Source: Flavimobilis marinus (lineage in GTDB: Bacteria > Actinomycetota > Actinomycetes > Actinomycetales > Cellulomonadaceae). From it: a stretch of DNA of 64,000 bases. A program made the translations under genes and the position numbers. Position 1 is the first letter of the stretch. Each line of letters opens with the position of its first letter. Below are positions 50,693-59,775 of the stretch, in pieces. The notes below the pieces were generated by a model. That model saw only the letters and a list, made by a program, of their open reading frames with translations. It made no database searches and had not been told where the DNA came from. Where the stretch lies: positions 744,001 through 808,000 of the forward strand of contig NZ_FONZ01000001.1 of assembly GCF_900113055.1 (NCBI RefSeq), read 5' to 3'.

Positions 50693-51148
50693 TCAGGACG
50701 CGGCGGTCTCGTCCCGCGGGGCCAGGACGGCGAATGCGACGACGGCGAGTACCGCGACGACGACCGCGTGCGCCCACGCCACGCCCCACAGCTGCTCGAC
50801 CGTGCCCCGGTCCAGCCTCGGATCGCTCCCGATCGTGTACGTCCAGTTCGTCGCGAGCACCCACACGAGCAGGACGTAGACGCCGGCAGCACGGCCCGCG
50901 GTCGCGAGCACCCCAGGGTCCCGGAAGGCCGCTGCCAGCGCCGTCGTCGCCAGCACGACCAGGACCAGGCCGACGACGCTCCCCGCCGAGGTCCACTCGC
51001 GGACGAACGTGTCGACCGTGAGCCGCTCGGCTCCGCTGGCGTCCCGCCCCATCCACCGGCTGACCAGCCACGTCGACACCCACGGCACCGTCGCGGCGAC
51101 GCCGGAGTGGAGCGCGGCGCGGGGGAGGCGTGAGGCCCAGGTGGTCAT
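50693..51148 (-). CDS. Membrane protein of unknown function
   Basis: 151 residues with about four hydrophobic helices (GVAATVPWVSTWLV, AGSVVGLVLVVLATTALAAAF, AAGVYVLLVWVLATNWTYTI, AWAHAVVVAVLAVVAFAVLA). No family recognised. It begins 96 bp from the CYTH gene (divergent) and is probably co-transcribed with the downstream methyltransferase. Confidence 0.65.
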   Translation of the reverse strand: MTTWASRLPRAALHSGVAATVPWVSTWLVSRWMGRDASGAERLTVDTFVREWTSAGSVVGLVLVVLATTALAAAFRDPGVLATAGRAAGVYVLLVWVLATNWTYTIGSDPRLDRGTVEQLWGVAWAHAVVVAVLAVVAFAVLAPRDETAAS

Positions 51149-51230
51149 GCCCCCATGATCGGCACGAAGTCGGCGCCGCTGAAGTCATCGACGCGGTCCC
51201 CAGGTCCGTGATGCGTCACACTCGCGGTGG

Positions 51231-51236
51231 TACGTT
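51231..51236 (+). promoter_or_regulatory. -10 hexamer of the CYTH gene
   Basis: TACGTT, 7 nt before the ATG at 51244; it supports that start over the internal ATG at 51262. Confidence 0.45.
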
Positions 51237-51243
51237 CGCCTCG

Positions 51244-51909
51244 ATGGGCACCGACGAGGACATGACCATGAGCGACACGGGCTACGGCGACTTCGAGTTC
51301 GAGCGCCGTTTCCTGGTGCGCGAGGTGCCGGACCACGTCCTTGCGGAGCCGGACCCGGTGCTGATCGTGCAGAGCTACTTCCTCGCGGCCGACGGCTACG
51401 CCATGCGCCTGCGCGTCCAGGCGTCATCGGTGCTGCTGGCCATGGACGGCACGGAGGACCCGCTCGACGTTCTCGATCGGTTCGCCGCCCAGTTCGACTT
51501 CTGTGCCCTCACGGTCAAGGGCCCGCAGGTCGGGGGCACCCGCTACGAGGCCGAGCGGCAGATCGACGTTCACATGGGCGTCGAGATGATCCGCCGGGGC
51601 GGCGCGCGCATCGTCAAGAACCGCTATGCGACGTGGATCGGCGCGGACGGCTGGGTGATCGACGTCTTCGGCGGCGCGAACCACCCCCTCGTCGTCGCCG
51701 AGTGCGAGCGCGGGGGACCCGTGACGGACCTCAGCATCCCGGACTTCGCGATCACGGAGATCACCGACGACTGGCGCTTCGCCAACGAGAGCCTCTCCCA
51801 GCGTCCGTTCGGCCCGTGGGCGGCCGCGTACGACGTGGAGCTCGCCCAGGCGGGCCCGCGCTTCCTCCAAGGCTTCGGCGAGAACACCCTGGGACGCGAC
51901 GGGCTCTGA
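51244..51909 (+). CDS. CYTH-like domain protein
   Basis: 221 residues. The E-x-E-R-R-F motif at residues 18-23 (FEFERRFLV) opens a CYTH (triphosphate tunnel) fold. Further conserved elements include YAMRLRVQ, LTVKGPQVGGTRYEAERQI and KNRYATWIGADGWVIDVFGG. Family members act on triphosphates (thiamine triphosphate, tripolyphosphate, ATP to cAMP). The R/K/E tunnel set looks incomplete from reading alone, so activity is uncertain. Isolated + strand gene, convergent with the S4 gene. Confidence 0.75.
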   Translation: MGTDEDMTMSDTGYGDFEFERRFLVREVPDHVLAEPDPVLIVQSYFLAADGYAMRLRVQASSVLLAMDGTEDPLDVLDRFAAQFDFCALTVKGPQVGGTRYEAERQIDVHMGVEMIRRGGARIVKNRYATWIGADGWVIDVFGGANHPLVVAECERGGPVTDLSIPDFAITEITDDWRFANESLSQRPFGPWAAAYDVELAQAGPRFLQGFGENTLGRDGL

Positions 51910-51913
51910 GGCC

Positions 51914-52318
51914 TCAGTCGTCCTCGGTCGGCGGCACCGCATGCCCGAGCAGCCGGTCGAGCTGGCGGCGTTCCCGCTTGGTGGGGCGCCCGGCGCCGCG
52001 GTCGCGCCGCGGCATGGACAGCAGCAGCTCCTTGGGCGGGGGCGGCGGGGAGTGGTCCTCGTACGCGTCCACGGCGATCGCCGCCCCGACCCGCTTGGTG
52101 ATCGTCCGGCGCACGATGACGATGCGCTCGCCCGCGTCGGTGCGGGCGCGGACCTCGTCGCCGACGCGCACGGGCGTGCTGGGCTTCGCGCGCTCGCCGG
52201 CCACCTTGACGTGCCCAGCTCGGCAGGCGGCGGCCGCGAGGGAGCGTGTGCGGAACAGTCGCACCGCCCATACCCAGCTGTCGACGCGCACCCGCGCGCC
52301 GGCGTCGTCGCTCGCCAT
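51914..52318 (-). CDS. S4-domain RNA-binding protein, HslR/Hsp15-like
   Basis: 134 residues. VRVDSWVWAVRLFRTRSLAAAACRAGHVKVAGERAKPSTPVRVGDEV is the S4 fold as in Hsp15, which recycles stalled 50S subunits carrying nascent chains. A proline-rich patch (HSPPPPPKELL) and a basic tail (GAGRPTKRERRQLDRLLGH) follow. It is in the same ribosome-rescue neighbourhood as ssrA/smpB, which may be coincidental. ATG 52318 has TAGTGT 6 nt upstream. Confidence 0.88.
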   Translation of the reverse strand: MASDDAGARVRVDSWVWAVRLFRTRSLAAAACRAGHVKVAGERAKPSTPVRVGDEVRARTDAGERIVIVRRTITKRVGAAIAVDAYEDHSPPPPPKELLLSMPRRDRGAGRPTKRERRQLDRLLGHAVPPTEDD

Positions 52319-52324
52319 GGCGCG

Positions 52325-52330
52325 ACACTA
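52325..52330 (-). promoter_or_regulatory. -10 hexamer of the S4 gene
   Basis: TAGTGT on the minus strand, 6 nt before the ATG at 52318. Confidence 0.5.
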
Positions 52331-52473
52331 GCCCCAGTCCCGCGCGCGGTGCGAGCGCGCGACGATCGGGGCAAGAAAGTGCGGTCGACCGACACTGCAG
52401 GTCAGGGCCGCGCCACGCCGTCCACGAGGCCGCCGGGGGCGCGCAGCATGTCCGTTCCGCGTCGCGACGGACG

Positions 52474-52479
52474 TAGACT
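52474..52479 (+). promoter_or_regulatory. -10 hexamer of the DUF3039 gene
   Basis: TAGACT, 6 nt before the ATG at 52486. Confidence 0.55.
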
Positions 52480-52485
52480 CGGCGC

Positions 52486-52815
52486 ATGAGCGAGTCGAGC
52501 CCGAACCCCATGGACCCGCAGGCTCCGAGCGGAGGCGCTACCGGTGTGCTGGAGCGCACCGAGCAGGCCCAGGAGGTCGAGCCGGGCGATCACGAGCGGT
52601 TCGCGCACTACGTCCGCAAGGAGAAGATCCTCTCCTCAGCGCTGTCCGGCAAGCCCGTGATCGCGCTCTGCGGGAAGGTCTGGGTCCCGGGCCGCGACCC
52701 CTCGAAGTTCCCCGTGTGCCCCGTGTGCAAGGAGATCTACGAGGGCTTCCGCGAGCCCCAGGACGGCGACGACGGCGGCTCGGGCGACGCTGGCTCCGGC
52801 GACGGCGGCCGGTGA
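52486..52815 (+). CDS. DUF3039 protein
   Basis: 109 residues. Conserved core HERFAHYVRKEKILSSALSGKPVIALCGKVWVPGRDPSKFPVCPVCKEIY has Cys residues in ALCGK and CPVC that could hold zinc. A Gly/Asp-rich tail follows. The family is confined to actinobacteria and is usually placed, as here, directly before a DEAD/DEAH helicase; function unknown. Its TGA overlaps the helicase GTG (GTGA). Confidence 0.9.
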   Translation: MSESSPNPMDPQAPSGGATGVLERTEQAQEVEPGDHERFAHYVRKEKILSSALSGKPVIALCGKVWVPGRDPSKFPVCPVCKEIYEGFREPQDGDDGGSGDAGSGDGGR

Positions 52816-54719
52816 GCCCGGACCAACCGGACCTGTTCTCGATCGCCCACGAGGAGTCGCGGGAGCGTGCTGCTCGCGAGAGCGACCAGCGCGCGCACCG
52901 GGACTCCGTGCGGCCCGCTGCGCGCAGCGCTGCCCCGGTACGTCCGGCCGGGGTCCAGGCGCCCGTGCATGCCTCCTCGGCAGCGGCGTCGCAGCTGTCC
53001 CCGGCGTTCCCGAGCCGTGCCCCGTGGGGCACCGCGACCAAGCTGCGTGCCTGGCAGGCCGCTGCCCTCGACCGGTACCGGGAGGCTCAGCCGCGCGACT
53101 TCCTCGCCGTGGCGACGCCCGGGGCTGGCAAGACGACGTTCGCGCTGCGCCTGGCCACCGAGCTGCTCGAGGCCGGCACGGTGCGACGCGTCGCCGTCGT
53201 CGCGCCGACGGAGCACCTCAAGCACCAGTGGGCCGACGCCGCGGCGCGCGTGGGCATCCGGATCGACCCGAGCTTCCGCAACAGCCAGGGCCGCCACGGT
53301 GCGCACTACGACGGCGTCGCCCTGACGTACGCGCAGGTCGCGGCCAAGCCGGCGCTGCACCGCGCCCGGACCGAGGCCGCGCCCACCCTGGTGATCCTCG
53401 ACGAGGTGCACCACGGCGGCGACGCGCTGTCCTGGGGCGACGCGGTCCGTGAGGCCTTCGAGGGCGCCACGCGCCGCCTGATGCTCACCGGGACGCCCTT
53501 CCGCTCGGACACCGCGCCCATCCCGTTCGTGCGTTACGAGCGCGGCTCGGACGGCATCCGCCGCTCGGCCGCGGACTACACCTACGGCTACGGCGAGGCT
53601 CTGCGCGACCACGTCGTGCGGCCCGTGATCTTCATGTCCTACTCCGGCAACATGCGCTGGCGCACCAAGGCGGGCGACGAGATCAGCGCGCGCCTGGGCG
53701 AGCCGCTCACCAAGGACATGACGGCGCAGGCCTGGCGCACGGCGCTCGACCCGAACGGGGAGTGGATCCCGTCCGTCATCGCGGCCGCCGACAAGCGGCT
53801 CACCGAGGTGCGCCGGACCGTCCCGGACGCCGGGGCCATGATCATCGCGTCCGACCAGACCGACGCGCGCGCCTACGCGGGCCACATCGCCCGGCTGACG
53901 GGTGAGTCCCCGACGGTCGTGCTGTCGGACGAGGCCGGGGCGAGCGCCAAGATCGACGAGTTCTCGGCGTCGGACGCCCGCTGGCTCGTGGCCGTGCGGA
54001 TGGTCTCGGAAGGTGTCGACGTGCCCCGCCTCGCCGTCGGCGTCTACGCCACCTCGACGGCCACGGCGCTGTTCTTCGCCCAGGCGGTGGGACGCTTCGT
54101 GCGCGCCCGGCGCCGGGGGGAGACCGCGTCGGTCTTCCTGCCCAGCGTGCCCAACCTGCTCGGCCTCGCGGCCACGATGGAGACCGAGCGCGACCACGCG
54201 CTCGACCGGCCGGAGAAGCAGGGCGACGGCATCGACCCGGAGGCGCTCGAGCTCGCGCGCGCCAACAGGTCGGAGTCCGCGTCCGCGGACCTCGAGGGCT
54301 CGTTCGAGGCGCTCGAGGCGCAGGCGTCCTTCGACAAGGTGCTGTTCGACGGCGGCGAGTTCGGCCTGGGTGGCGCTGACGCGGGCTCCGCCGAGGAGCT
54401 CGACTTCCTCGGGATCCCCGGGCTGCTGGACCACGACCAGGTGGGTGCGCTGCTGCGGCAGCGGCAGGCGAACCACATGACGACGCGTCCCGCGCCCGAG
54501 GTCGATCGCGCGGAGATGGACCACCGTCGCGCCGCCGAGCTGCGCAAGGAGCTGTCCCAGCTCGTCTCGGCGTGGGCCCGGCGCAGCAAGCAGCCGCACG
54601 GGTCGGTGCACAACGAGCTCCGACGCCGCAGCGGCGGCCCGGAGGTCCCGCTCGCCACCGTCGCGCAGCTCGAGAAGCGCGTCGGGATCGTGCGCGACTG
54701 GTTCGTCGGCAAGAAGTAG
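52812..54719 (+). CDS. DEAD/DEAH-box helicase, superfamily 2
   Basis: 635 residues. A proline/alanine-rich N-terminus (1-75) precedes RecA-like domain 1 with Q-like LRAWQAAALDRY, Walker A ATPGAGKT (about residues 103-110), Ia VVAPTEHLKHQW, DEAH-like ILDEVHHG (about 195) and motif III LTGTPFRSD. Domain 2 has VRMVSEGVDVPRLAV (motif V) and QAVGRFVRARR (motif VI). A C-terminal helical domain follows. Domain order resembles RecG/RadD/UvrB-like DNA translocases, but the exact role is unknown. Coupled to DUF3039. Confidence 0.9.
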   Translation: MSPDQPDLFSIAHEESRERAARESDQRAHRDSVRPAARSAAPVRPAGVQAPVHASSAAASQLSPAFPSRAPWGTATKLRAWQAAALDRYREAQPRDFLAVATPGAGKTTFALRLATELLEAGTVRRVAVVAPTEHLKHQWADAAARVGIRIDPSFRNSQGRHGAHYDGVALTYAQVAAKPALHRARTEAAPTLVILDEVHHGGDALSWGDAVREAFEGATRRLMLTGTPFRSDTAPIPFVRYERGSDGIRRSAADYTYGYGEALRDHVVRPVIFMSYSGNMRWRTKAGDEISARLGEPLTKDMTAQAWRTALDPNGEWIPSVIAAADKRLTEVRRTVPDAGAMIIASDQTDARAYAGHIARLTGESPTVVLSDEAGASAKIDEFSASDARWLVAVRMVSEGVDVPRLAVGVYATSTATALFFAQAVGRFVRARRRGETASVFLPSVPNLLGLAATMETERDHALDRPEKQGDGIDPEALELARANRSESASADLEGSFEALEAQASFDKVLFDGGEFGLGGADAGSAEELDFLGIPGLLDHDQVGALLRQRQANHMTTRPAPEVDRAEMDHRRAAELRKELSQLVSAWARRSKQPHGSVHNELRRRSGGPEVPLATVAQLEKRVGIVRDWFVGKK

Positions 54720-54746
54720 CGCCGCCTAGGCTCGGCCAGGGCGCGG

Positions 54747-56105
54747 TCAGTCCAGCAGCAGCGAACGCTGGGGAAGCGCGGGGTCACCCGCGGACAGCCG
54801 CAGGGCCGTGGCCGGGAGCTCGGCGCGCACGCGGGCGTGGTGCTCCGCCGCGCGCCGCACGCCCTCCGGCCCGGTGTAGGCGGCGTCGGCGACACCGTCG
54901 CGGACCAGGTCCACCAGCAGTCCCCGTTGGCCGTCGCCGGGCTGCCACGCGTCGACGGCGGCGTCGCTCCCGCTGACGACCAGCTCGGCCTCGGCGCGGC
55001 CGGCTCGGTCCAGGACGCGTGCTGCGCTCTTGCGTCCGCCGACGCTGGCCTTGCTGGCCGAGGCCTTCGCCACGGGCTCCATCACACCGGCGCCGTTCTC
55101 CCGCGCCACGACCTTGTAGACCATCGAGCACGTCGGCGCCCCGGAGCCCGTGACCAGCGAGGTCCCGACGCCGTAGGAGTCCACCGGGGCGGAGGCGAGC
55201 GACGCGATCGCGAACTCGTCGAGATCGGACGTCACCGTGATCCGCGTGCCGGTCGCGCCGAGCGCGTCGAGCTGGGCGCGCACCTCGACGGCCTGCTGGC
55301 CCAGGTCGCCCGAGTCGAGGCGGACCGCGCCGAGGCCCGGGCCCGCGATCGCCACGGCGCGCTCGACGCCACGCGTCACGTCGTAGGTGTCGACGAGCAG
55401 CGTGGTGCCCGGCCCGAGCGCGTCGACCTGCGCCCGGAAGGCCTGCTCCTCGTCGTCGTGCAGCAGCGTGAACGAGTGCGCGGCGGTGCCGATGGTCGCA
55501 AGCCCGTAGCGCTGGCCTGCCTCGAGGTTGGAGGTCCCCTGGAAGCCGGCGACGACGGCGGCGCGCGCGGCCGCGACCGCGGCCTGCTCGTTGGCCCGGC
55601 GCGCGCCCATCTCGAGGCACGGTCGTGTGCCCGCCGCGGACGTCATGCGCGAGGCCGCGCTCGCGACGGCGGAGTCGTAGTTGAGGATCGACAGCACGAG
55701 CGTCTCCAGGATCACCGCGTCCGCGAACGTGCCCTCGACGACCAGCACGGGGGAGCCCGGGAAGAAGATCTCGCCCTCGGCGTAGCCGCGGATCGACCCG
55801 GAGAAGCGGTACGCGGCCAGCCAGTCGAGCGTGCGCCGGTCGACGACGTCGGCGCGCTCGAGCCAGGCGAGCTCGGCGTCGCCGAACCGGAACACCTCGA
55901 GGGCCTCCAGCACGCGCCCCGTGCCCGCCAGCACGCCGTACCGCCGGCCCGGGGGAAGCCGGCGCGTGAAGACCTCGAACACGCACCGGCGGTCCGCGGT
56001 CCCGGCCGCGAGCGCCGCCTGGACCATCGTCAGCTCGTACTTGTCGGTCAACAGCGCCGTGCTCGACGACGGGGTGAAGTAGTCCGGCTGGTCGGAAGTC
56101 GTCAT
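54747..56105 (-). CDS. pncB: Nicotinate phosphoribosyltransferase
   Basis: Makes nicotinate mononucleotide from nicotinate, PRPP and ATP in NAD salvage. 452 residues. [13 protein letters not shown] opens the family, [11 protein letters not shown] and [11 protein letters not shown] hold the ring-binding and phosphorylated His, and [32 protein letters not shown] and [10 protein letters not shown] contribute the PRPP site. ATG 56105 has TAACGT 6 nt upstream. Divergent from clpS, an arrangement also seen in M. tuberculosis (Rv1330c-Rv1331). Confidence 0.95.
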   Translation of the reverse strand: MTTSDQPDYFTPSSSTALLTDKYELTMVQAALAAGTADRRCVFEVFTRRLPPGRRYGVLAGTGRVLEALEVFRFGDAELAWLERADVVDRRTLDWLAAYRFSGSIRGYAEGEIFFPGSPVLVVEGTFADAVILETLVLSILNYDSAVASAASRMTSAAGTRPCLEMGARRANEQAAVAAARAAVVAGFQGTSNLEAGQRYGLATIGTAAHSFTLLHDDEEQAFRAQVDALGPGTTLLVDTYDVTRGVERAVAIAGPGLGAVRLDSGDLGQQAVEVRAQLDALGATGTRITVTSDLDEFAIASLASAPVDSYGVGTSLVTGSGAPTCSMVYKVVARENGAGVMEPVAKASASKASVGGRKSAARVLDRAGRAEAELVVSGSDAAVDAWQPGDGQRGLLVDLVRDGVADAAYTGPEGVRRAAEHHARVRAELPATALRLSAGDPALPQRSLLLD

Positions 56106-56111
56106 GGCACG

Positions 56112-56117
56112 ACGTTA
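56112..56117 (-). promoter_or_regulatory. -10 hexamer of pncB
   Basis: TAACGT on the minus strand, 6 nt before the ATG at 56105. Confidence 0.45.
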
Positions 56118-56160
56118 TGGCACGCGGGCGCGCGACACCCGACGAACGCGAGACCCGACG

Positions 56161-56166
56161 TACCCT
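56161..56166 (+). promoter_or_regulatory. -10 hexamer of clpS
   Basis: TACCCT, 6 nt before the GTG at 56173; it excludes the longer upstream frame. Confidence 0.5.
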
Positions 56167-56172
56167 GGCACC

Positions 56173-56460
56173 GTGACCATCAGCCCGGACCTGACCACCG
56201 AGGTCGAGCAGGGGGCCGCGCTCGCCGACACGTGGGTGACGATCGTCTGGAACGACCCGGTCAACCTCATGTCCTATGTCGCGTACGTCTTCGAGTCGTA
56301 CTTCGGCTACGCCCAGGCGCACGCGGAGAAGCTGATGCTCGACGTGCACACGCGGGGCCGCGCCGTGGTCTCTTCCGGGTCGCGCGAGCGCATGGAGCGC
56401 GACGTCCAGGCGATGCACGACTACGGGCTGTGGGCGACGCTGCAGCGAGCGGGGGAGTGA
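56173..56460 (+). CDS. clpS: ATP-dependent Clp protease adaptor ClpS
   Basis: 95 residues. The core [25 protein letters not shown] is the ClpS signature, with Asn-Asp-Pro near the N-degron pocket, and [35 protein letters not shown] follows. It hands N-end-rule substrates and possibly tmRNA-tagged ones to ClpC/ClpA with ClpP. Its TGA overlaps the GTG of the DUF2017 gene (GTGA). Confidence 0.95.
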   Translation: MTISPDLTTEVEQGAALADTWVTIVWNDPVNLMSYVAYVFESYFGYAQAHAEKLMLDVHTRGRAVVSSGSRERMERDVQAMHDYGLWATLQRAGE

Positions 56461-57074
56461 GCGTGCGCGGGTTCGAGCGAGCGGACGAGGGCTACACCGC
56501 GCACATGGACGGCGCCGAGCGCGGCGTGTTCGCCTCGGTGACACGTGAGGTGCTCGCGCTGGTGCGGAGCGTCGAGGGCGCGCCGTCCGCCGAGCCGGAG
56601 GCGATCGTCGAGCGGGCGCAGGACGCGGCGGCCGGGCTGCCCTCGTTCAGCGTCGAGGCCGTGCCCACGCCCGACGACTCCGCGCTGCGCCGGCTCTTCC
56701 CGGCCGCCGTGCGCGACGACGACGACGCCTCCGCCGAGTTCCGCCGGTTCGCCCAGCCGGAGCTCGCCAGCGCGAAGGTCGCGCGCCTCGAGCGTCTGGC
56801 CGAGCTGTTCGCCGACGACGCACCGACCCTCGTCGTTGACCGCGCGGAGGCGCGGGAGGTTGCCGCAGCACTGACCGACGTACGCCTCGTCGTCGCCGAC
56901 CGCCTGGGCGTGGTGACCGACGCCGACGCCGAGCGCGTCGCGGCGAGCGTCTACGACGCGTGGGACGGCGACGCGGAGGAGGCGCCGATCCTCGCGACGG
57001 TGCACGTGCTGCTCACGGTGCTGCAGGACACTCTGGTCGAGGAGATGCTCGCGGATCTCCGCGGTAGGCGCTGA
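56457..57074 (+). CDS. DUF2017 family protein
   Basis: 205 residues, mostly alpha-helical, cytoplasmic. [22 protein letters not shown] and [39 protein letters not shown] are the conserved blocks. The family is found next to clpS across actinobacteria (Rv1332 in M. tuberculosis) and no activity is known. Coupled to clpS by a GTGA overlap, so it may act in Clp-dependent proteolysis (inference). Confidence 0.88.
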   Translation: MSVRGFERADEGYTAHMDGAERGVFASVTREVLALVRSVEGAPSAEPEAIVERAQDAAAGLPSFSVEAVPTPDDSALRRLFPAAVRDDDDASAEFRRFAQPELASAKVARLERLAELFADDAPTLVVDRAEAREVAAALTDVRLVVADRLGVVTDADAERVAASVYDAWDGDAEEAPILATVHVLLTVLQDTLVEEMLADLRGRR

Positions 57075-57224
57075 GGAGACGCTGATCACAGCTTCCTGAG
57101 CGCTGCCTGAGGGCTGCGTGGAAAACATGTGAAGGTCCTCATCGTTTCAAGATGCGCGACCACGCGACCTGCGACATTGTCAAGGGGTACCGAAGCACTC
57201 TTTCTCGAAAGAAGGGCCGAGACC

Positions 57225-57380
57225 ATGCCTACCTGGCTGCTCATCCTCATCGTCGGCATCATCCTGCTCGTCCTCGGTTTCACCGGGGTGGCAGAGATCC
57301 TTATCTGGATCGGTATCGCCGTGCTCGTCGTGAGCCTCATCCTGGCGCTGCTGGGGCGCGGCAAGTCGACACGCGTATAA
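57225..57380 (+). CDS. Small two-helix membrane protein
   Basis: 51 residues: LLILIVGIILLVLGFTGVAEILIWIGIAVLVVSLILALLG is nearly all hydrophobic, two helices with a Gly turn, and the tail is basic (GRGKSTRV). It resembles the short membrane proteins of the DUF1328/stress type in layout only. ATG 57225 follows GAAGGGCC. The 150-bp region upstream has GGAAA (57120-57124), then 19 bp and GTT (57144-57146), a poor SigH/SigR-like pattern. Transcribed alone, ended by a strong hairpin at 57404. Confidence 0.6.
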   Translation: MPTWLLILIVGIILLVLGFTGVAEILIWIGIAVLVVSLILALLGRGKSTRV

Positions 57381-57403
57381 CTGCGCGCGGCTCGATCTGT
57401 TCC

Positions 57404-57445
57404 ACGACGCCGGCCCGGAGGCACCCGCCTCCGGGCCGGCGTCGT
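57404..57445 (+). terminator. Strong terminator hairpin before murI
   Basis: Perfect 19-bp stem (57404-57422 ACGACGCCGGCCCGGAGGC with 57427-57445) and loop ACCC, 24 nt after the small membrane gene. It separates that gene from murI. Confidence 0.85.
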
Positions 57446-57469
57446 CATGTCCGGGCCCTCCGGCCGGGC

Positions 57470-57475
57470 TAGGCT
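57470..57475 (+). promoter_or_regulatory. -10 hexamer of murI
   Basis: TAGGCT, 7 nt before the GTG at 57483. Confidence 0.5.
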
Positions 57476-57482
57476 CAGGGGC

Positions 57483-58298
57483 GTGAACGACGCACCCATC
57501 GGCATCTTCGACTCGGGCGTGGGCGGCCTCACCGTCGCACGCGCGATCATCGACCAGCTGCCGCACGAGTCCCTGGTCTACATCGGGGACACGGCCAACA
57601 CGCCCTACGGGCCCAAGCCGCTCGCGACCGTCCGTGCCCTCGCGCTCGAGGTGATGGACCGCCTGGTCGACGAGGGTGTGAAGATGCTCGTCATCGCCTG
57701 CAACACGGCGTCCGCCGCCGTGCTGCGCGACGCCCGCGAGCGGTACACGATCCGTCGTGGGCTGCCCGTCGTCGAGGTGATCGTGCCCGCGGCGCGTCGC
57801 GCCGTCGCTGCGACCCGCTCCGGGAAGGTCGGCGTGATCGGCACCCGGGCGACCATCGAGTCCCGCGCCTACGAGGACGCCTTCGCCGTCGCGCAGGGCC
57901 TTGCGCTCACCAGCCAGGCCTGCCCGGAGTTCGTCGAGCTCATTGAGGCCGGGGTGACGTCGGGGCCGGACGTGCTCGACGTCGCGCACCGCTACCTCGA
58001 CCCCGTCCGCGCGGCCGGCGTCGACACGCTGGTGCTCGGCTGCACCCACTACCCGCTGCTCACCGGGGCGATCTCCTACGTCATGGGCGACGGCGTCACA
58101 CTCGTCTCGAGCGCCGAGGAGACCGCGAAGGACGTCTACCGCACGCTCGTCGCGCACGACCTGCAGCGCTCGCGCGACGCCGGGCCGCCCGTGCACCGGT
58201 TCATGGCCACGGGCGACGCCGAGGGCTTCTCCGTCCTGGCGCGACGGTTCCTCGGGCCCGAGGTCGGCAACGTCGAGTCCGTGCTGGCGCCGTCGTGA
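57483..58298 (+). CDS. murI: Glutamate racemase
   Basis: Makes D-glutamate for peptidoglycan; 271 residues. [15 protein letters not shown] at the start, the two catalytic Cys in [10 protein letters not shown] and [10 protein letters not shown], and [13 protein letters not shown] are all present. Its TGA overlaps the GTG of the MBL gene (GTGA). Order murI-MBL is the same as Rv1338-Rv1339. Confidence 0.96.
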   Translation: MNDAPIGIFDSGVGGLTVARAIIDQLPHESLVYIGDTANTPYGPKPLATVRALALEVMDRLVDEGVKMLVIACNTASAAVLRDARERYTIRRGLPVVEVIVPAARRAVAATRSGKVGVIGTRATIESRAYEDAFAVAQGLALTSQACPEFVELIEAGVTSGPDVLDVAHRYLDPVRAAGVDTLVLGCTHYPLLTGAISYVMGDGVTLVSSAEETAKDVYRTLVAHDLQRSRDAGPPVHRFMATGDAEGFSVLARRFLGPEVGNVESVLAPS

Positions 58299-59092
58299 GG
58301 CTGACCGCCGTCGGGTGCCGCGGCTCCGTGCCCGGACCGGACTCGCCCGCGTCCAGCTACCTGGTCGAGGCCGAGGACGCGGACGGTCGCACCTGGCGAC
58401 TGCTGCTCGACCTCGGCAGCGGCGCGCTGGGCTCGCTGCAGCGGGTCGTGGACCCGTTCGCGCTCGACGCCGTGCTGGTCACCCACCTGCACCCCGACCA
58501 CTTCATCGACCTGTGCCCCCTGTACGTGTACCTGCGGTACCACCCGCAGACCGGCTACGCCGTGACCGGCGGGCACAAGCCGGTCGTCGTCCGCGGTCCC
58601 GGGGACCTCGAGGACCGACTCGGGTCCGCCTACGGGCTCGCCGCCGACGAGACCATGCGCTGCGTCTTCGACATCCAGTCGCACACGCCGACCTGGTCGC
58701 TCGGGCCGTTCACCGTCGAGGTGGTGGCCGTCGAGCACCCCGTGGAGGCCTTCGGGCTACGGGTGCACGGGCCGTCCGAGGACGACCCGGACCGCCAGGT
58801 GGTCCTGGCCTACTCGGGGGACACCGACGAGTGCCCCGGCGCCGTCGACGTCGCCCGGGACGCGGACCTGTTCCTGTGCGAGGCCGCATTCGTCGAGGGC
58901 CGCGACGAGCCCCGCGGCGTGCACCTCACGGGCCTGCGCGCGGGGCGGATCGCCCAGGAAGCCGGGGCGAAGCGGCTCGTGCTCACGCATCTGCCGCCGT
59001 GGAACGAGGACACCGTGGCGCTCGCGGAGGCCCGCACCACCTACGCCGGACCCATCACGGTCTGCGAGCCGCTCGGCGTCTACCGCGTCTGA
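58295..59092 (+). CDS. Metallo-beta-lactamase fold phosphodiesterase-like protein
   Basis: 265 residues. The metal motif [10 protein letters not shown] is near residue 67, the later His/Asp ligands are in [10 protein letters not shown] and YSGDTDEC, and the last His is in VLTHLPP. It matches M. tuberculosis Rv1339 in position (after murI) and layout; Rv1339 has been reported to hydrolyse cyclic AMP. If conserved, it would oppose the class III cyclase at 24 kb. GTG start coupled to murI. Confidence 0.88.
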   Translation: MRLTAVGCRGSVPGPDSPASSYLVEAEDADGRTWRLLLDLGSGALGSLQRVVDPFALDAVLVTHLHPDHFIDLCPLYVYLRYHPQTGYAVTGGHKPVVVRGPGDLEDRLGSAYGLAADETMRCVFDIQSHTPTWSLGPFTVEVVAVEHPVEAFGLRVHGPSEDDPDRQVVLAYSGDTDECPGAVDVARDADLFLCEAAFVEGRDEPRGVHLTGLRAGRIAQEAGAKRLVLTHLPPWNEDTVALAEARTTYAGPITVCEPLGVYRV

Positions 59093-59112
59093 CGGCGCCC
59101 GGAGCAGGCAGA

Positions 59113-59742
59113 ATGGCCGCCATGACCACCCCCCGCCTCGTCCTCGCCTCCCACAACGAGCACAAGCTCGGTGAGCTGCGTGCGATCCTGCGCCCCGTCG
59201 TGGGCGACCTCGACCCCGCCCAGGTGGTCAGCGCACGGGAGTTCGGCGCTCCCGAGCCGATCGAGGACGGCCTCACATTTGCCGAGAACGCCCTGATCAA
59301 GGCCCGGGCCCTCGCGGCGGCGACGGGCCTGCCGTCGGTGGCCGACGACTCCGGGCTCGCGGTCGACGTCCTCGGGGGCGCGCCCGGCATCTTCTCCGCG
59401 CGCTGGTCCGGCCGGCACGGTGACGACGCCGCGAACCTCGACCTCCTGCTCGCGCAGATCAGCGACGTGGCGCTCGAGCACCGCCTCGCCCAGTTCGTGT
59501 GTGCGGCGGCCCTCGTCACGCCGCAGGGTGACGAGCACGTCGAGCTCGGCCGGATGCACGGCTACCTGCTCACCGAGCGGCGCGGGGACGGCGGGTTCGG
59601 CTACGACCCGATCTTCGTGCCCGAGGGAGCCACCCGCACCACGGCCGAGCTCAGCCCCGAGGAGAAGAACGCGATCTCCCACCGCGGCCGCGCGTTCCGG
59701 GCCCTGGCCCCGCACATCGCCTGGGCGCTCGCGGTCGGCTGA
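59113..59742 (+). CDS. rdgB: RdgB/HAM1 non-canonical purine NTP pyrophosphatase
   Basis: Hydrolyses ITP, dITP and XTP to monophosphates; 209 residues. RLVLASHNEHKLGELRAIL, the catalytic DDSGLAVDVLGGAPGIFSARWSG, GGFGYDPIFVP and the C-terminal SHRGRAF are all in place. ATG 59113 has GGAG 8 nt upstream; the ATG three codons later is also possible. Only 20 bp follow the MBL stop, the slot where rph lies in related genomes. Confidence 0.94.
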   Translation: MAAMTTPRLVLASHNEHKLGELRAILRPVVGDLDPAQVVSAREFGAPEPIEDGLTFAENALIKARALAAATGLPSVADDSGLAVDVLGGAPGIFSARWSGRHGDDAANLDLLLAQISDVALEHRLAQFVCAAALVTPQGDEHVELGRMHGYLLTERRGDGGFGYDPIFVPEGATRTTAELSPEEKNAISHRGRAFRALAPHIAWALAVG

Positions 59743-59775
59743 GGCTCCGCAGGCGTGCTCTCAGGCGAGCCGCGC

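Noticed and set aside
57120-57146. SigH/SigR-like promoter for the 51-residue membrane gene
   Set aside because: GGAAA with a 19-bp spacer to GTT is outside the usual GGAAT/GGAAC and 17-18 bp. Mentioned only in the gene entry.
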